Source: Streptomyces sp. PCS3-D2
Lineage (GTDB): Bacteria > Actinomycetota > Actinomycetes > Streptomycetales > Streptomycetaceae
DNA: 64,000 nucleotides
Reading direction: 5' to 3'
NCBI RefSeq assembly: GCF_000612545.2
Contig: NZ_CP097800.1
Coordinates: 1,240,001-1,304,000 of the forward strand
Below the pieces are notes generated by a model. It was not told the DNA's origin. It ran no database searches and saw only the letters and a list, made by a program, of their open reading frames with translations. The position numbers and the translations under genes were made by a program. Below, one piece after another: positions 1 to 7,546 of this stretch. Positions within the stretch are counted from its first letter, which is position 1. The number at the start of each line of letters is the position of its first letter.

Positions 1-753
1 GAGGGCGAAGACGCCTCGCGCGGGGTCTCCCGCCGGCACGGCGACTTCGGCCGCCCGCCAGGTCCGGCCGCGGTCCGCGGAGTGCAGGACCCGCGCGCTC
101 GCCCCGCCGCCCGTGGCCAGCCAGACGTCCCGCGGTCCGGCGCTGACCAGGCACTGGCCGCTCGCGGCGAAGCCCGCCTCGCCGGGCAGCGCCTCGGGCA
201 TTCCCGCACCGGGCAGCACCCGCCAGTGGCGGCCGCCGTCGTCCGTCGAGAGGATGCGGAACTTTCCGTCCACCGGATCGCTCACGGCCAGCCCGTGGCG
301 GGTGTCGAAGAAGGTGAGGCAGTCGTAGAAGGCGCGCGGATCGGGGTTGCGGAAGGTCTCGGTCCAGGTGGCGCCGCCGTCCTCGGTCCGCAGCACCCTG
401 GAGGCCTCGCCCTCGCCGATGGACAGGGCCACCGCCCGTCGCGCGTCGAAGGCCTCGATGTCGCGGAGTTCCAGCTGCTCCGCGACCGCGCCGGGCGGCG
501 AGACGTCCTGCCAGCTGCGGCCGCCGTCGAGCGTGCGCAGCACGGTCCCCCGGGAGCCGGCGACCCAGGCCGTGGTCCGGCTGACCGCGGCGAGCCCCCG
601 GAAGCGGGCGGTCAGGCCGGTCTCCTTGAGCGCCCAGCCGGCTGCGCGTAAGTCCTGTGCCCGGCCCTGCTCCTCGGCGTGCGCGGGACCGGCGAGCACA
701 CCGAGCACCAAACTTGCCGCGCACATGCCAATTGCGCTATCCAGAAGTCTCAT
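1..753 (-). CDS. Secreted sialidase/YCF48-like beta-propeller protein (C-terminus beyond window)
   Basis: The 251 codons visible encode a signal peptide (hydrophobic core about residues 8-22, probable cleavage after AHA at 26) followed by repeated blades with DGG-x-x-W motifs (DGGRSW, DGGATW, DDGGRHW, DRGRTW). These are the sialidase-type Asp-box turns found in YCF48/photosystem-II-stability and sialidase-like propellers. No catalytic assignment is possible; annotation pipelines often call such proteins 'oxidoreductase', which the sequence does not support. The ATG at 751-753 is chosen because it directly precedes the signal peptide. Leu35 is encoded by TTA (649-651), which makes translation likely to depend on the bldA tRNA. 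The reading frame is open to base 1, so the gene is cut by the window edge. Confidence 0.8.
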   Translation of the reverse strand, partial: MRLLDSAIGMCAASLVLGVLAGPAHAEEQGRAQDLRAAGWALKETGLTARFRGLAAVSRTTAWVAGSRGTVLRTLDGGRSWQDVSPPGAVAEQLELRDIEAFDARRAVALSIGEGEASRVLRTEDGGATWTETFRNPDPRAFYDCLTFFDTRHGLAVSDPVDGKFRILSTDDGGRHWRVLPGAGMPEALPGEAGFAASGQCLVSAGPRDVWLATGGGASARVLHSADRGRTWRAAEVAVPAGDPARGVFAL

Positions 754-1067
754 GGCGCCGGAAGCTAACGCACCCCGGACCCGCCGTCCAGAGGGCGTCC
801 CGGCAGCCTCCCGAGCGGGCGTTGCTCCGGTGGAGTGAGCGACAACCGGCCCTTCCAGAAAGCCCCCGACCCCGCACGTCACGCCGTCGCGCCTTCGCGC
901 GCTTCCGCCCACCCGGTCACTCTGTGCGATCACACAGGCAGGTTCCGGCCAGTCGGTGACACAGCTCACTCGAAGCCCCATGCACGGATTTGCCGATTCC
1001 GGCGTCTATCGGGTTGCCGGGCCCCATCCCGCAGTCCGGCAGCAGATCCGCCGCAAGGGAGTGAGCC

Positions 1068-1484
1068 GTGATCACTGTCATCGAGCAGGCCGCGCAGGCC
1101 CGTCTGGTCGCCACCGCGCCGAAGGTCGAGACCGTTCCCGTCACCCTGTGTTACGACCGCGCGGATCCGTTCGCCGTGCGCATGGCCTTCCCCGCCCCGG
1201 CGACGCTGGAAGGCGTCGAGGTCTCGTGGACCTTCTCCCGGGAACTGCTGGAGTCCGGCCTGGACCGCCCGTCCGGCTATGGCGACGTACGCGTGCGGCC
1301 GCACGACGGGGAGCGGACCACGATCGAGTTCCACGCGGTGGAGGGCGTCGCGATCGTCCTGATGCTGACCGCCGAGCTGCACCGGTTCCTGGATCGGGTC
1401 GCGAGCGTGGTTCCGCCCGGCCTGGAGCACCTCTACCTCGACATGGACCACAGCCTGGCCGAGCTGATGCGCGACAGCTGCTGA
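1068..1484 (+). CDS. SsgA-like sporulation/cell division regulator
   Basis: 138 aa, the usual length of SsgA-like proteins, which are found only in morphologically complex actinomycetes and control septum placement, FtsZ localisation and spore wall maturation. Family landmarks are visible: a central RPSGYGDVRV segment (residues 66-75), matching the conserved R-P-x-G-x-G-D-V-R-V motif, and a C-terminal PPGLEHLYLDMD stretch (about 117-128). The GTG start at 1068 follows an AAGGGAG ribosome-binding site at 1055-1061. I cannot tell which paralog (SsgA to SsgG) it is. The gene stands alone and is followed by a strong hairpin. Confidence 0.88.
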   Translation: MITVIEQAAQARLVATAPKVETVPVTLCYDRADPFAVRMAFPAPATLEGVEVSWTFSRELLESGLDRPSGYGDVRVRPHDGERTTIEFHAVEGVAIVLMLTAELHRFLDRVASVVPPGLEHLYLDMDHSLAELMRDSC

Positions 1485-1506
1485 CCCTCCGGCGTAAATC
1501 GTTTGC

Positions 1507-1524
1507 GGGCGGCCGGGGCCGCCC
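1507..1524 (+). terminator. Hairpin after the SsgA-like gene
   Basis: Perfect 8-bp inverted repeat GGGCGGCC/GGCCGCCC with a 2-nt spacer, 22 bp after the ssgA-like stop codon. There is no T-tract, as is usual for high-GC actinomycete terminators. Confidence 0.55.
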
Positions 1525-1591
1525 GTAGCTTCGTTGGCGCCCCACTGCCGTCGAACGGAGCAGGACGTTGCTCTTCTGAGGTCCGAGACAC

Positions 1592-1618
1592 CGACCACCG
1601 CGACCACCGCGACCACCG
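1592..1618 (+). repeat. Three tandem 9-bp repeats in the ABC-F leader
   Basis: CGACCACCG occurs three times head to tail (1592-1600, 1601-1609, 1610-1618), inside the 260-bp gap upstream of the ABC-F gene. The function is unknown. It lies 10 bp before a possible leader ORF. Confidence 0.6.
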
Positions 1619-1627
1619 AAGACCCCC

Positions 1628-1750
1628 GTGATCGTCCACATCACGGCCACGGTCGCCGTCCGAACGCGCTCGCGTTCCCGCTCGCGATCCGAGCGTCGGC
1701 TGTCTCCCCGCGTTGCACGCACCCTTCACGCAACCTGGAGGCCTCCATGA
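1628..1750 (+). CDS. Candidate 40-aa leader peptide (uORF) overlapping the ABC-F start
   Basis: An open frame starting at GTG 1628 runs 40 codons and ends in TGA at 1748-1750, which overlaps the ABC-F ATG (1747-1749) in an ATGA arrangement. Residues 12-20 read RTRSRSRSR, a chain of Arg-x-Arg units. Arg/Lys-x-Arg/Lys motifs are known to stall ribosomes in the presence of macrolides, and resistance ABC-F genes are often controlled by leader peptides. There is only a weak GAAGA-like ribosome-binding site upstream, so translation is uncertain. The coding mRNA also contains a GAACGCG/CGCGTTC hairpin. Inference: a regulatory leader rather than a functional protein. Confidence 0.35.
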   Translation: MIVHITATVAVRTRSRSRSRSERRLSPRVARTLHATWRPP

Positions 1751-3387
1751 GTCACGCCCCTGCATCCATCACCTGCTCCGCCCTGTCCTTCGACTGGCCC
1801 GACGGGACACCCGTGTTCGACGGGTTCCAGCTGACCGTCGGCCCCGGCCGCACCGGCCTGATCGGACTCAACGGGAGTGGCAAATCCACCCTGTTGAAGC
1901 TGATTGCTGGTGAACTGGCCCCGACCGGGGGCCAGTCGTCCGTCGCCGGCTCGGTCGGCTACCTCCCCCAGACGGTCACCCTCGACACCGCGCTGCGCGT
2001 GGACGAGGCGCTCGGCATCCACACCGCACGCGCCGCGCTCCACGCCATCGAGGCGGGCGAGGCCACCGAGGCGAACTTCGCCGCCGTCGGCGACGACTGG
2101 GACGTGGAGGAGCGGGCCCTGGCCACCCTCGACCAGCTCGGCCTCGCCCGGATCGGCCTGGACCGCACGGTCGGCGAGCTGTCGGGCGGCGAGTCGGTCC
2201 TGGTGCGCCTGGCCGCACTGCTGCTGGACCGACCGACCGTCCTGCTGCTGGACGAGCCGACCAACAACCTGGACCTGCGCGCCCGGGGCCGCCTGTACGC
2301 GGCGGTCGAGTCCTGGTCCGGAGTGATGCTCCTGGTCAGCCACGACCGCGAACTACTGGAGCGGGTCGACCAGATCGCCGATCTGCGCGACGGCGAAGTC
2401 CGCTGGTACGGAGGGAACTTCACCGACTACGAGGAGATGCTCGCCGCCGAACAGGACGCGGCCGAGCGCATGGTCCGGGTCGCGGAGGCCGACGTGCAGC
2501 GCCAGAAGCGCGAACTGGCCGACGCACGGGTCAAGTTGGCCCGGCGCAAGCGGTATGGCCAGAAGATGTCCGAGAACAAGCGCGAGCCGAAGATCGTGAT
2601 GGGCGCGCGCAAGCGCGCGGCGCAGGAATCGGCCGGCAAGCACCGCATCATGCACACCGAGAAGCTGGCCAAGGCGAGGGAGCGGCTGGACCAGGCGGTG
2701 GAGGCGGTCCGCGACGACGCCGAGATCCGTATCGAACTGCCCGCCACACTGGTCCCGCCGGGTCGGCGCGTCCTGACCCTCAGCGACCTGTACCTGCCCC
2801 ACGGTGCCCGCGTGCCGGGAGAGTGGGAACTGCGGGGCCCGGAGCGGGTCGCCCTGGTGGGCAGCAACGGCTCGGGCAAGACCACGCTGCTGCGCACGAT
2901 CGCGGGGCAGCTCACTCCCGAGTCCGGCGCGGCCGAGACACACGTGACCACCCGGTTCCTGCCCCAGCGGCTGGACGTGCTGGACGAGAACAGCTCGGTC
3001 GTGGAGAACGTGGCCCGGTTCGCCCCGCAGGCCACCGACAACCAGGTCCGGGCACGGCTCGCGCACTTCCTCTTCCGGGGCGGGCGCGCGGACCGGCCGG
3101 CGGGCACCCTGTCGGGCGGTGAGCGGTTCCGGGCGGCACTGGCGGCGCTGCTGCTGGCCGAGCCGGCCCCGCAGCTCCTCATGCTGGACGAGCCCACGAA
3201 CAACCTCGACCTGTCGAGCGTGCGGCAGCTCACCGACGCGCTGGAGTCGTACCGGGGAGCGCTTGTGGTGGCGAGCCACGACGTGCCGTTCCTGGAGTCG
3301 ATCGGGGTCACGCGCTGGCTGCTGCTGGACGGAGAGCTGCGGCCGACCACGGCCGCGGAGGTCCGGGAGACGCTGTGGCACGGCTGA
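1747..3387 (+). CDS. ABC-F family ATPase (ribosome-associated, possible antibiotic resistance)
   Basis: 546 aa with two ABC ATPase domains and no membrane segment, the ABC-F layout. Domain 1 has Walker A GLNGSGKST, signature LSGGE and Walker B LLLDEPTNNLD. Domain 2 has GSNGSGKTT, LSGGE and LMLDEPTNNLD. Between them (about residues 230-330) lies a charged helical linker rich in Arg/Lys, which in ABC-F proteins reaches the ribosomal peptidyl-transferase centre. Members either protect ribosomes from antibiotics or act as translation factors; the sequence alone does not decide which. The ATG at 1747 is chosen because GGAGG lies at 1737-1741. The frame is open upstream to 1534, but that stretch is low-complexity leader. 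Confidence 0.9.
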   Translation: MSHAPASITCSALSFDWPDGTPVFDGFQLTVGPGRTGLIGLNGSGKSTLLKLIAGELAPTGGQSSVAGSVGYLPQTVTLDTALRVDEALGIHTARAALHAIEAGEATEANFAAVGDDWDVEERALATLDQLGLARIGLDRTVGELSGGESVLVRLAALLLDRPTVLLLDEPTNNLDLRARGRLYAAVESWSGVMLLVSHDRELLERVDQIADLRDGEVRWYGGNFTDYEEMLAAEQDAAERMVRVAEADVQRQKRELADARVKLARRKRYGQKMSENKREPKIVMGARKRAAQESAGKHRIMHTEKLAKARERLDQAVEAVRDDAEIRIELPATLVPPGRRVLTLSDLYLPHGARVPGEWELRGPERVALVGSNGSGKTTLLRTIAGQLTPESGAAETHVTTRFLPQRLDVLDENSSVVENVARFAPQATDNQVRARLAHFLFRGGRADRPAGTLSGGERFRAALAALLLAEPAPQLLMLDEPTNNLDLSSVRQLTDALESYRGALVVASHDVPFLESIGVTRWLLLDGELRPTTAAEVRETLWHG

Positions 3388-3798
3388 CCGGCTGACGCAC
3401 CGACCGGCTGACGGGGCGCGGCCGCCACGCGCCCGAGCCGCGCGGACGCCGCGGCGGAGGCGGGGCGGAGGCGGGGCGGAGGCGGGACGGATGGCGGGGC
3501 GGTGCCGCCCGGGCGTCGCCCGGTGGGCGCCGTTCCACGCTGTGAGCGCCGGCCGCCTCCGTCCCTGCCGCGGCGCCCACCGGCGGGGCGGACCTCGGAC
3601 CGACGGGGTCCGTGGGGTGCTCGGGCGGGTCCACAGGGTCCTGCGCACGCGTCCCGGCCGTCAAGGCGGGAGCCGCAGACCACCTCCTGGCGTGATTCTG
3701 CCCTTTCGTTTCCCTGTCGGACCCGCCCATACTGCATAGATAACTGGATGTAACCGGACATAGGTACACGCGGGGCTTGGCTGGCCTTGATGTCGCGC
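3388..3798. other. Intergenic region between the ABC-F and desaturase genes
   Basis: About 410 bp with no convincing gene. The first half is extremely GC-rich and contains a short tandem repeat. The last 100 bp is less GC-rich, with segments such as TACTGCATAGATAACTGG (about 3728-3745), where the desaturase promoter probably lies. Confidence 0.5.
3452..3492 (+). repeat. GGCGGGGCGGA tandem repeat
   Basis: Imperfect head-to-tail copies of an 11-bp purine-rich unit. The G-runs on one strand could form a G-quadruplex. Nothing ties it to a function. Confidence 0.5.
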
Positions 3799-3836
3799 TT
3801 AACCTACGACTCCGTAGGCTACGGAACCGTAGGTAA
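3799..3836 (+). promoter_or_regulatory. Double palindromic operator upstream of the desaturase gene
   Basis: CCTACG-N4-CGTAGG (3803-3818) is followed directly by CTACGG-AA-CCGTAG (3819-3832). The whole 38-bp block is close to its own reverse complement and flanked by TTAA/GTAA. Such paired dyads are typical of TetR-family repressors of fatty acid genes in actinobacteria. It ends 25 bp before the desaturase GTG, consistent with repression or with a promoter overlapped by the site. Confidence 0.6.
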
Positions 3837-3861
3837 TTCGCTTGTGCACCCAGGAGTACCC

Positions 3862-4833
3862 GTGACGATCACCTCTCCCCACCTCGGCAGCTCGGAGGCG
3901 TGGACCGACGCCAAGCTGCTGTACGCGCTGGAAGAGGTGGTCGAGAAGGAGCTCAACCGCCACCTGAAGGTCACCAAGGACTGGATGCCCCACGAGTACG
4001 TCCCCTGGAGCGACGGCCGGAACTTCCCCGGCTTCTTCGAGGACGGCGAGGCCTGGGACCCGCAGCAGTCCAAAGTCACCGACATCGGCAAGATCGCGCT
4101 GGTCGTGAACCTGCTGACCGAGGACAACCTCCCCAGCTACCACCACGAGATCGCGACCCTCTTCGGCCGCAACGGCGCCTGGGGCACCTGGGTGCACCGC
4201 TGGACGGCCGAGGAGGGCCGCCACGGCATCGTGATGCGCGACTACCTGCTGGCCTCGCGCGCCGTGGACCCGGACAAGCTGGAAGCGTTCCGCATGCAGC
4301 ACATGTCGGAGGGCTTCGAATCCGACAACCGGCACTCCATGCTGCACTCGGTCGCCTACGTGGCCTTCCAGGAGCTCGCCACGCGCATCTCGCACCGCAA
4401 CACCGGCCACCAGTCCGGCGACCCGGTCTGCGACCGCATGCTGGCGCGCATCGCGCAGGACGAGAACCTGCACATGATCTTCTACCGCAACCTGCTGGGC
4501 GCGGCCTTCGAGCTCGCCCCGGACCTGACCATGCAGGCGGTGCGGGACGTCGTCGTCAACTTCCGGATGCCCGGACACGGCATGCCCGGCTTCGAGCGCA
4601 TGGCCGCCCAGATGGCCATCGGCGGGGTCTACAACCTGCGGATCCACCACGACGACGTGCTGGCTCCGGTCCTGCGCTTCCTCAAGGTCATGGACATCGC
4701 CGGCCTCGGCCCGGAGGGCCAGAAGGCCCAGGACGAGCTCGGCCTGTTCATGAACGGCCTGAACTCCGAGGCCACGAAGTTCGACGAGAAGCTGGCCGCC
4801 CGCGCTGCCCGCATGGCGGCCCGCAAGGGCTGA
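3862..4833 (+). CDS. Acyl-ACP desaturase (stearoyl-ACP 9-desaturase type)
   Basis: 323 aa. Soluble di-iron desaturase that would introduce a cis double bond into acyl-ACP using ferredoxin and O2, for membrane unsaturation. The two carboxylate/His metal motifs are present: EEGRH in the middle and DENLH later, as in the FA_desaturase_2 family. The GTG at 3862 is preferred over the upstream in-frame ATG at 3790 because AGGAG sits at 3852-3856 and the upstream stretch is the operator palindrome. Stand-alone gene, probably controlled through the palindrome at 3799-3836. Confidence 0.9.
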   Translation: MTITSPHLGSSEAWTDAKLLYALEEVVEKELNRHLKVTKDWMPHEYVPWSDGRNFPGFFEDGEAWDPQQSKVTDIGKIALVVNLLTEDNLPSYHHEIATLFGRNGAWGTWVHRWTAEEGRHGIVMRDYLLASRAVDPDKLEAFRMQHMSEGFESDNRHSMLHSVAYVAFQELATRISHRNTGHQSGDPVCDRMLARIAQDENLHMIFYRNLLGAAFELAPDLTMQAVRDVVVNFRMPGHGMPGFERMAAQMAIGGVYNLRIHHDDVLAPVLRFLKVMDIAGLGPEGQKAQDELGLFMNGLNSEATKFDEKLAARAARMAARKG

Positions 4834-4958
4834 CCGGCTTCCGCCCGCTCGGGCGCATGACGCCGATGACCCCGGCGGAGCCACGCTCCGCCGGGGTCCG
4901 CCGTCGTCGCGTCGAGGGCGGCGCGGGCAGGCGAGGCGGGCACCGGTTCAGCACCGGG

Positions 4959-5210
4959 TCAGCGGCGGCGGGCGCGCAGCGCCAGGCGCTCCGCCTCCGA
5001 GAGGCCGCCCCAGACGCCGAAGCGCTCGTCGTTGGCCAGGGCGTACTCCAGGCACGCCGCCCGCCCCTCGCACGCCCCGCACAGCCGCTTCGCGTCACGC
5101 AGTGAGGAGCCCGGCTCGGGGAAGAAGAAGCCCGGGCCGGTCTGGGCGCACAGGGCGAGTTCGTACCAGGCGGCGGTGTCGGCGGCTGCCGTAGAGGTGT
5201 TCGTAGACAT
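4959..5210 (-). CDS. WhiB-like [4Fe-4S] transcription factor
   Basis: 83 aa. Carries the four cysteines of the Wbl family (C21, C44, C47, C53; the C-x2-C-x5-C part is clear), followed by the GVWGG turn (residues 67-71) and a basic tail RARRR that contacts DNA. Wbl proteins bind an NO/O2-sensitive cluster and usually act with the principal sigma factor. The start used is the ATG at 5208-5210, which gives the common Wbl length; the frame is open 30 codons further upstream without family similarity. I cannot assign it to WhiB, WhiD or a numbered Wbl class. Confidence 0.9.
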   Translation of the reverse strand: MSTNTSTAAADTAAWYELALCAQTGPGFFFPEPGSSLRDAKRLCGACEGRAACLEYALANDERFGVWGGLSEAERLALRARRR

Positions 5211-5318
5211 GCCGCAGATACTGGTCAGCGCCGATGGACGTCCGCTATACGCCTGATCAACACGACGTACGCAGCCCCCGCAGAGCATCTCACCCCGCAC
5301 TGACAGAGCGCTTCGGGC

Positions 5319-6338
5319 TCAGTCCGCGTGGCGGGCGCGGCTGGGTTGGACGCGCTTGGGTTCGCCCGGCATCTTGGGGTGGTCCGGGGGGTACGGCAGG
5401 TCGCCCATACCGTGTTCGTGCTCGTCCCTGGCCGCGAGTTCCAGGACGGCGTCCAGGGCGAAGGCGTGGTCGTCCATGTCCGCGTGCACATCGCCCAGTT
5501 CCGCGAAACGGGCCGGCATCGTCACGATGTCGAAGTCCTGCGGTTCGGCGTCATCCACCTCGTCCCAGCGCAGCGGCGCCGAGACCGGGGCGTGCGGGCG
5601 GGGGCGGACCGAGTAGGCGGAGGCGATCGTGCGGTCCCGCGCCGTCTGGTTGTAGTCGACGAAGATCCGCTCGCCCCGCTCCTCCTTCCACCAGGCCGTC
5701 GTGACCTCGCCCGGCATGCGGCGCTCCAGCTCCCGGCCGAGGGCGATGGCGCACCGGCGGACTTCGGTGAAGGTCCAGCGCGGCTCGATCGGGACGAAGA
5801 CGTGCAGTCCCCGGCCGCCCGAGGTCTTGGGCCACCCGCGCAGGCCCAGCTCCTCCAGCAGGGCGCGCAGCTGGTGGGCGGCGGCCACGGCGTGGTGGTA
5901 GTCGGTGCCCGGCTGGGGGTCCAGGTCGATGCGCAGTTCGTCGGGCCGGTCGGTGTCCACCCGGCGTACTGGCCAGGGATGGAAGGTGAGGCAGCCCAGA
6001 TTGGCCGCCCACAGGACGGCGGCCGGCTCGGTCGGGCAGATCTCGTCGGCCGACCGGCCGCTCGGGAAGGCGATGCGGGCGGTCGGGATCCAGTCGGGGA
6101 GGTTCTTCGGGGCCCGCTTCTGGAAGAAGGACTCGCCCTCCACGCCGTCGGGAAAGCGTTCCAGGGTCGTCGGCCGGTCGCGGAGGGCCCGGAGGATGCC
6201 GTCCGCGACCGCCAGGTAGTACTCGGCCACGTGCCGCTTGGTGAGGCCGCGCTCCGGGAAGTAGACCTTGTCCGGGTGGGACAGCCGTACCGTCCGCCCG
6301 GCCGCTTCCAGCTCGATCGCATCGCCAGCAGCACCCAT
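5319..6338 (-). CDS. LigD-type primase-polymerase domain protein (NHEJ)
   Basis: 339 aa. Stand-alone homolog of the LigD polymerase domain (archaeo-eukaryotic primase family) that fills in ends during non-homologous end joining. Visible features: the N-terminal VRLSHPDKVYFPE segment typical of LigD polymerase modules, the metal-binding RIDLDPQPG motif (aspartates as in DxD) and KTSGGRGLHVFVPI. The neighbouring divergent gene encodes the matching ATP-dependent ligase; no Ku gene is in the window. Start at ATG 6336-6338; the upstream in-frame start would run into the divergent promoter. Confidence 0.9.
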   Translation of the reverse strand: MGAAGDAIELEAAGRTVRLSHPDKVYFPERGLTKRHVAEYYLAVADGILRALRDRPTTLERFPDGVEGESFFQKRAPKNLPDWIPTARIAFPSGRSADEICPTEPAAVLWAANLGCLTFHPWPVRRVDTDRPDELRIDLDPQPGTDYHHAVAAAHQLRALLEELGLRGWPKTSGGRGLHVFVPIEPRWTFTEVRRCAIALGRELERRMPGEVTTAWWKEERGERIFVDYNQTARDRTIASAYSVRPRPHAPVSAPLRWDEVDDAEPQDFDIVTMPARFAELGDVHADMDDHAFALDAVLELAARDEHEHGMGDLPYPPDHPKMPGEPKRVQPSRARHAD

Positions 6339-6413
6339 GGGCGCCACCGTAGGCGGGGCGGACCGCCGGTGCACACCGGGCGGGTCCGAACGCACCACCG
6401 CAGAATCGGGGGC

Positions 6414-7484
6414 ATGGATCTGCCAGTGATGCCGCCGGTCAAGCCGATGCTCGCCAAGTCAGTGGCGAAGATCCCGCCCGGCATGCAGTACGAGGCCAAG
6501 TGGGACGGCTTCCGGGCCGTCGTGCATCGTGACGGTGACGAGGTCGAGGTGGGCAGCCGCACGGGCAAGTCCCTGACCAGGTATTTTCCCGAGCTGGTGG
6601 AGGCCCTGAAGGCGAATCTGCCCGGTCGCTGCGTGGTGGACGGAGAGATCGTGATCGTCCATGAGGGGCGTCTGGACTTCGACCGGCTGACCGAGCGGAT
6701 CCATCCCGCGCAGTCCCGTGTCGCCCTTCTGGCCGAGAGGACCCCCGCCAGCTTCGTCGCCTTCGACCTGCTCGCCCTCGGCGACGAGGCCCTCCTCGAT
6801 GCCCCGCTCACCGACCGCCGTGCCGCTCTGGTCAGGTCCCTCTCCACCGCCCGGCCCCCCGTCCACCTCGCGCCCGCCACCACCGATCCCGCGCTGGCGC
6901 GGGATTGGTTCGAGCGGTTCGAGGGCGCCGGGCTCGACGGGGTGATCGCCAAACCGCTCGATCTCCCCTACCGGCCCGATGCCCGCCTCATGTACAAGAT
7001 CAAGCACGAACGTACCGCCGACGTCGTCGTCGCCGGTTTCCGTTTCCACAAGAGCGGTCCGATCGTCGGATCGCTCCTGCTCGGCCTCCACGACGCGCAG
7101 GGCACGCTCCAGCACGTGGGAGTGTGCGCCGCCTTTCCCATGAGGCGCCGGGCCGAGCTGGTGGAAGAGCTCGAACCGCTGCGGATGCCCGATCCGTCCG
7201 GTCACCCGTGGGCCGCGTGGGCCGACGAGTCCGCCCACGCGAGCGCCCGGCTGCCCGGCGCGCAGAGCCGGTGGACCGGCGGCAAGGACCTCTCGTGGGT
7301 GCCGCTGCGCCCGGAACGGGTGATCGAGGTCGGCTACGACCACATGGAGGGGGACCGCTTCCGGCACACCGCGCAGTTCCGGCGCTGGCGGCCCGACCGG
7401 ACCCCCGCAAGCTGCACCTACGCCCAGCTGGAGGAGGTCGTGGGCTACGACCTGGCCGAGGTGCTCGGGCCCGCCGCCGGCTGA
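6414..7484 (+). CDS. ATP-dependent DNA ligase (LigC/LigD ligase type)
   Basis: 356 aa. Adenylation-domain ligase with the nucleotidyl-acceptor motif EAKWDGFR (Lys29 becomes adenylylated), motif III-like FDLLALG, motif IV GLDGVIAK and motif V YKIKH, followed by an OB-fold region ending near residue 330. It would seal nicks or ends in the ATP-dependent end-joining pathway together with the polymerase encoded divergently, 75 bp away. Both promoters must lie in 6339-6413. Start at ATG 6414. Confidence 0.92.
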   Translation: MDLPVMPPVKPMLAKSVAKIPPGMQYEAKWDGFRAVVHRDGDEVEVGSRTGKSLTRYFPELVEALKANLPGRCVVDGEIVIVHEGRLDFDRLTERIHPAQSRVALLAERTPASFVAFDLLALGDEALLDAPLTDRRAALVRSLSTARPPVHLAPATTDPALARDWFERFEGAGLDGVIAKPLDLPYRPDARLMYKIKHERTADVVVAGFRFHKSGPIVGSLLLGLHDAQGTLQHVGVCAAFPMRRRAELVEELEPLRMPDPSGHPWAAWADESAHASARLPGAQSRWTGGKDLSWVPLRPERVIEVGYDHMEGDRFRHTAQFRRWRPDRTPASCTYAQLEEVVGYDLAEVLGPAAG

Positions 7485-7546
7485 GGCCGGGGCCTGCGCG
7501 ACACCCGTCGGCCGGACTCCCCGGGCCCCCGCCGACGGCCCCCGCG

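Noticed and set aside
922-937. CTGTG-N4-CACA dyad upstream of the SsgA-like gene, considered as a Crp-type site
   Set aside because: Spacing (4 nt) does not match the Crp consensus spacing, and the dyad is short.
1534-1746. N-terminal extension of the ABC-F protein
   Set aside because: Low-complexity translation of the leader; the ATG at 1747 has GGAGG and gives the normal N-terminus.
3452-3492. CRISPR-like array at the tandem repeat
   Set aside because: Units are contiguous 11-mers without spacers; no cas genes. No CRISPR array is seen anywhere in the window.
5328-7484. 718-codon plus-strand ORF
   Set aside because: Its first ~360 codons are antisense to the LigD-type polymerase gene and low in family-like sequence; only the part from 6414 is the ligase.
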